This document shows positions 60,931-64,000 of a stretch of 64,000 bases of DNA, in pieces. A model generated the notes under the pieces. That model had not been told where the DNA came from. It ran no database searches and worked only from the letters and a program-made list of their open reading frames with translations. A program made the position numbers and the translations under genes. The stretch spans positions 124,001 to 188,000 of the forward strand of contig NZ_SMGK01000006.1 in assembly GCF_004339725.1 (NCBI RefSeq), read 5' to 3'. Every line of letters begins with the position of its first letter. Position 1 is the stretch's first letter. This DNA comes from Acidipila rosea. GTDB taxonomy: Bacteria; Acidobacteriota; Terriglobia; Terriglobales; Acidobacteriaceae.

Positions 60931-62390
60931 CGATGAAGGGTACTCAGTTATCTCTCGCGGCTTCAGCAGTCCTCTGCCTTCTGCTGGCGGGCTGCTCAGT
61001 GGGGCCAAATTATCACCGCCCTACTGTTACTCCGCCCCCGCCGGCGTATAAGGAGCTGACGCCGCCGCCCAATCCGCCGGGAGGTAACTGGAAGTCTGCG
61101 CAGCCGGAGGACACTGCGCTCAAGGGCAACTGGTGGACGATCTACAACGATCCACAACTGAACGATCTCGAAGACAAGATTGCTATTTCCAACCAGACGC
61201 TCAAGGCGGCCACGGAGCAGTATCTCTCCGCGCGTGAGTCAGTGAAGTATTACCGCTCGAACTACTACCCGACCCTAAGTGCAGGACTCACCGGAGCGCG
61301 CAGCAGGCTCTCCTACAACAGGCCGGTGTATTTCCCGAGCGCGCCTTCGCAGTACAACGACTTCGTCCTGCAAGGGCAGGCGAGCTGGGAGCCGGACCTC
61401 TGGGGCAGCGTGCGGCGTACCGTAGAGTCCGCGAGCGCCTCTGCACAGGCAACCGCCGCGGACCTGGCCAACGTGGAGCTAAGCGTACGAGCCGAGCTGG
61501 CAGTGGATTACTTCGAGATGCGCGGTCTCGATACGCAGCAGCAGCTGCTCAACGATACGGTTGTCGCTTATGAGCACTACCTGAAGCTGACGCAGATACG
61601 TTTCAAGGGTGGCGTCGCCACCGAGTCAGATGTCGCACTGGCACAGACGCAGCTGGAAAGCACGCGTACGCAGGCCATCGATATCGCTGTCGCGCGCGCT
61701 CAATATGAGCATGCTATCGCCACTCTTATCGGAGTGTCTGCTTCCACCTTCAGCCTGCCGGAGATGCCGCTGGGCAACAGCGTGCCTGCCATTCCTGCCG
61801 GCCTGCCATCGGAACTGCTTGAGCGTCGCCCTGATGTCTCTGCCGCTGAGCGTCGAGTGGATGCGGCCAACGCGCAGATAGGTGTTGCCATCGCTGCTTA
61901 TTACCCCAGCATCGTGCTCTCAGGCGGCGGCGGCTTCGAAGCGAAGCGTCCGGGCATCTGGCTGCAGGGGCCAAGCGAGTTGTGGTCTCTCGGCGGTCAA
62001 GCTACCGAACTTCTCTTCGACGCAGGCCGTCGCCATGCTGTGACGCAGCAGGCTCGCGATAACTATGGCGTCACGGTGGCGAACTACCGCCAGAGCGTCC
62101 TGACTGCATTCCAGGAGGTCGAAGACAATCTTGCTGCCCTTCGCATTCTCAATCAGGAATCAACGACCCAGGACGCGGCGGTTGCCGCCGCAGAGCGATC
62201 GCTCATGATCAGTACTGGCCGCTATAAGCAAGGGCTGGTGAACTACCTGGAAGTGCTCACTGCACAGACCGCGCAGTTGACCAATCAACGCACCCAGGCA
62301 AGCATCTCCACCCGCCAGTTTGTCGCCAGTGTCCAGTTGATCGAGGCTCTTGGCGGAGGGTGGAATACGTCTCAGCTGCCGAAGCCGTAA
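60927..62390 (+). CDS. Outer membrane efflux lipoprotein (NodT/OprM type)
   Basis: A 487-residue outer membrane factor. The signal peptide ends L-L-L-A-G-C with Cys23, followed by S-V-G-P-N-Y-H-R-P, the hallmark of the NodT/OprM group. Two OEP domains follow with long helices (for example A-V-A-A-A-E-R-S-L and Q-G-L-V-N-Y-L-E-V-L). It forms the exit channel for the adjacent RND-adaptor pair. ATG overlaps the adaptor stop (ATGA). A hairpin follows at 62400. Confidence 0.94.
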   Translation: MTMKGTQLSLAASAVLCLLLAGCSVGPNYHRPTVTPPPPAYKELTPPPNPPGGNWKSAQPEDTALKGNWWTIYNDPQLNDLEDKIAISNQTLKAATEQYLSARESVKYYRSNYYPTLSAGLTGARSRLSYNRPVYFPSAPSQYNDFVLQGQASWEPDLWGSVRRTVESASASAQATAADLANVELSVRAELAVDYFEMRGLDTQQQLLNDTVVAYEHYLKLTQIRFKGGVATESDVALAQTQLESTRTQAIDIAVARAQYEHAIATLIGVSASTFSLPEMPLGNSVPAIPAGLPSELLERRPDVSAAERRVDAANAQIGVAIAAYYPSIVLSGGGGFEAKRPGIWLQGPSELWSLGGQATELLFDAGRRHAVTQQARDNYGVTVANYRQSVLTAFQEVEDNLAALRILNQESTTQDAAVAAAERSLMISTGRYKQGLVNYLEVLTAQTAQLTNQRTQASISTRQFVASVQLIEALGGGWNTSQLPKP

Positions 62391-62399
62391 GGAAACAGC

Positions 62400-62439
62400 G
62401 AACGCGGGAGAAGCAGTCGATGTGGCATCTCCCGCGTTC
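62400..62439. terminator. Hairpin between the RND operon and dnaB
   Basis: GAACGCGGGAGA (62400-62411) pairs perfectly with TCTCCCGCGTTC (62428-62439), loop 16 nt, between converging genes. T-runs are lacking. Confidence 0.55.
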
Positions 62440-62447
62440 AAGCGGAC

Positions 62448-63845
62448 TTAGTATCCGCCGTCCTCTCCGCCATGGGCGAGGTTTTCAAAGCGTGTGCATT
62501 TGGACATGTACGCAAGCTGCACAGAGCCGGTTGGCCCGTTTCTCTGCTTGGCAATAATGATTTCGGCTTTGCCCTCCGTGTCCGGATCGGGCTGGCCATT
62601 TTCATCGCGGTTGTAATAGCTTTCGCGATGAATAAAGGCGACGACGTCAGCATCCTGTTCGATCGAACCCGATTCACGAAGATCGGAGAGCATCGGCTTC
62701 TTGTCGCCGCCGCGCTGTTCTGAGGCACGGCTCAACTGGGAGAGCGCGATCACCGGCACCTTCATTTCTTTGGCCAGAGCCTTCAGTCCGCGCGAAATTG
62801 CCGAGACTTCCTGGGTGCGGTTCTCAAATCGTTTGCCTGCCGGGCCGCCACTGCTGCCTGTCATGAGTTGCAGATAGTCGATCACGATCAGGTCGAGGCC
62901 ACCGTTCATCTGGCGCAGCCGGCGTGCCTTGGCGCGCATTTCGGTCAGCGAAATGCCGGGGGTATCGTCGATGAAGATTTTTGACTCGGCCAGTGCTTCG
63001 AGCGCGCGGGTAAGCTTGTCCTGATCCTCGCGCAGCAGAAATCCCTTCTGAATCTTCTGCGAATCGACCATGGCCTGCGAGGCAAGCATGCGGCGCAGCA
63101 ACGATTCCTTTGACATTTCAAGCGAGAAGACTGCTACCGTCTTGCCGCCCATCACTGCGGCATTCTGCGCGATGTTGATGGCCCACGCCGTTTTACCCAT
63201 GGAGGGTCGCGCGGCAATGATGATCAGTTCCGATTCCTGGAGGCCGCTGGTCATGCGGTCAAAGTCGATGAAGTGGGTCGCGAGCCCGGTAACCTCGCGG
63301 CCTTCCTTATAGAGGTTATCGATCGTGCCGAAGGAGTCGCGGACAATTTCCGGAATGCCGGCGAAGCCTCGCGTGATGCCGCGCTCGGTCACCTCAAGCA
63401 GGGAGCTTTCGGCGGCGTTCAGTACTTCGAGCGCTTCCTCACTCTGATCGGCGGCTCGCGTGATGGCGCTCGAGCAGATATTGATGAGCTGTCGCAGAAG
63501 AGACTTGTCCTTGACGATGCGGACGTATTCGTCAATCGAGATGCGACGGGGCAGCCCCTCAGTCAGAGACGCGAGATAAGCAACGCCGCCGACGGACTCG
63601 ACTTCTTTGCGGCGGGCGAGTTCCTCGGCCAGCGTGACGATGTCAACGGCCCGGCCGGAGTCAATGAGTTCCGCCATGCGCGCGAAGATGCGCCGGTGAG
63701 AGTCAAGCGCAAAGTCGTCTGCGTGCAGCTTCTCTGCTGCTTCGTTGTAGGCGTTGTTGTCGAGCAGCACCGCGCCGAGGATGGATCGCTCGGCATCGAT
63801 GGAGGCGGGCAGGCCGCGCTCAAATGCAACTTCAGGAGTAGCCAT
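62448..63845 (-). CDS. dnaB: Replicative DNA helicase DnaB
   Basis: A 465-residue hexameric helicase that unwinds DNA at the replication fork. The N-terminal primase-binding domain begins P-A-S-I-D-A-E-R-S-I-L-G-A-V-L-L. The RecA-like ATPase domain has A-A-R-P-S-M-G-K-T-A as Walker A and V-I-D-Y-L-Q-L-M as Walker B. The Q-L-S-R arginine-loop segment and the C-terminal G-P-T-G-S-V-Q-L motif are intact, and no intein is present. Upstream, TAAAAT (63858-63853 on the minus strand) is placed to start transcription within one base of the ATG. The GGAG there is too close to the start to work as a normal RBS. Confidence 0.97.
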   Translation of the reverse strand: MATPEVAFERGLPASIDAERSILGAVLLDNNAYNEAAEKLHADDFALDSHRRIFARMAELIDSGRAVDIVTLAEELARRKEVESVGGVAYLASLTEGLPRRISIDEYVRIVKDKSLLRQLINICSSAITRAADQSEEALEVLNAAESSLLEVTERGITRGFAGIPEIVRDSFGTIDNLYKEGREVTGLATHFIDFDRMTSGLQESELIIIAARPSMGKTAWAINIAQNAAVMGGKTVAVFSLEMSKESLLRRMLASQAMVDSQKIQKGFLLREDQDKLTRALEALAESKIFIDDTPGISLTEMRAKARRLRQMNGGLDLIVIDYLQLMTGSSGGPAGKRFENRTQEVSAISRGLKALAKEMKVPVIALSQLSRASEQRGGDKKPMLSDLRESGSIEQDADVVAFIHRESYYNRDENGQPDPDTEGKAEIIIAKQRNGPTGSVQLAYMSKCTRFENLAHGGEDGGY

Positions 63846-63852
63846 TCTCCAA

Positions 63853-63858
63853 ATTTTA
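63853..63858 (-). promoter_or_regulatory. -10-like box of dnaB implying a very short leader
   Basis: TAAAAT on the minus strand matches five of six -10 bases. Seven bases further is 63846, next to the A of the ATG at 63845. The pattern is the same as at rel. Confidence 0.4.
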
Positions 63859-64000
63859 GGCCCATCGGGGCGGGCGATGAAAGTTATTAGGCCCGCTCCG
63901 ATGGCCGGTGAGAGAACAAGGGCTGTGTATATCCTGCAAGCCTGTGCAAATGAAGGAAAACTAGCCTACGGGCGGGGTGATTTTGCCTTCTCCTGGGCGG
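63859..64000. other. Window edge upstream of dnaB
   Basis: A gene entering from outside on the minus strand may end here: one frame reads R-P-G-E-G-K-I-T-P-P-V-G and stops at 63961-63963, another stops near 63968. Too little is visible to name either. The rest shows nothing that I can identify. Confidence 0.3.

Overview
The window is typical chromosomal DNA of a Gram-negative bacterium, dense and mostly GC-rich. I infer an acidobacterium (Acidobacteriota, Terriglobia-like). The basis is gene content: paired beta-propeller 'lactonase' lipoproteins, a DUF4382/DUF5666-type lipoprotein, a secreted M13 peptidase, several RND pumps and many small lipobox proteins. No 16S gene is present to prove it. 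I saw no tRNA, rRNA, CRISPR array, insertion sequence or prophage.

Layout. 0-8.7 kb: the end of a signal peptide peptidase (sppA), an HU/IHF protein, pgeF, a sigma-54 activator with a degenerate receiver, an unidentified polytopic membrane protein, pyrH, an acyltransferase-3 protein, and an orphan MlaD/MCE protein ending in five exact 34-residue repeats. 8.9-14.2 kb: a secreted M13 metallopeptidase, two tandem paralogous beta-propeller lipoproteins with conserved leaders, and rpmB. 14.3-17.2 kb: msrB, ridA, then an unusual accessory cassette. This has a secreted protein whose whole mature part is a 15-residue peptide repeated in tandem, a seven-helix membrane protein, and a single-helix anchored protein, closed by a strong terminator. 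17.3-31 kb: a bifunctional rel gene (possibly leaderless), a secreted alpha/beta hydrolase, an RlmI-type methyltransferase, lipoproteins, ddl, a histidine kinase, a TolC-like protein and kbl.

30.9-40.5 kb: a Wzx/Wzy-type surface polysaccharide locus on the minus strand, with rmlD-rmlB-rmlA (no rmlC), four family-2 glycosyltransferases, a flippase and a polymerase. The middle of it is clearly more AT-rich than its surroundings, which suggests exchange. 40.6-44.4 kb: gatC, gatA and rpoD. 44.4-52.5 kb: an MdtABC-like pump (adaptor plus two different RND subunits). 52.7-56.3 kb: an operon of a HAD-UbiA fusion, a DprE1-like oxidase and a DprE2-like reductase, which looks like the route to polyprenyl-phosphate-arabinose. 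56.5-62.4 kb: a second complete tripartite RND pump (RND, adaptor, NodT-type outer membrane factor). 62.4-63.8 kb: dnaB.

The theme is the cell envelope: lipid trafficking, polysaccharide precursors, pentose-lipid precursors, secreted hydrolases and efflux, mixed with core genes. The best candidate for something undescribed is the repeat-peptide/seven-helix/anchored-protein cassette at 15.4-17.2 kb, which is built like a peptide precursor beside a membrane receptor or exporter. That reading is inference from architecture only.
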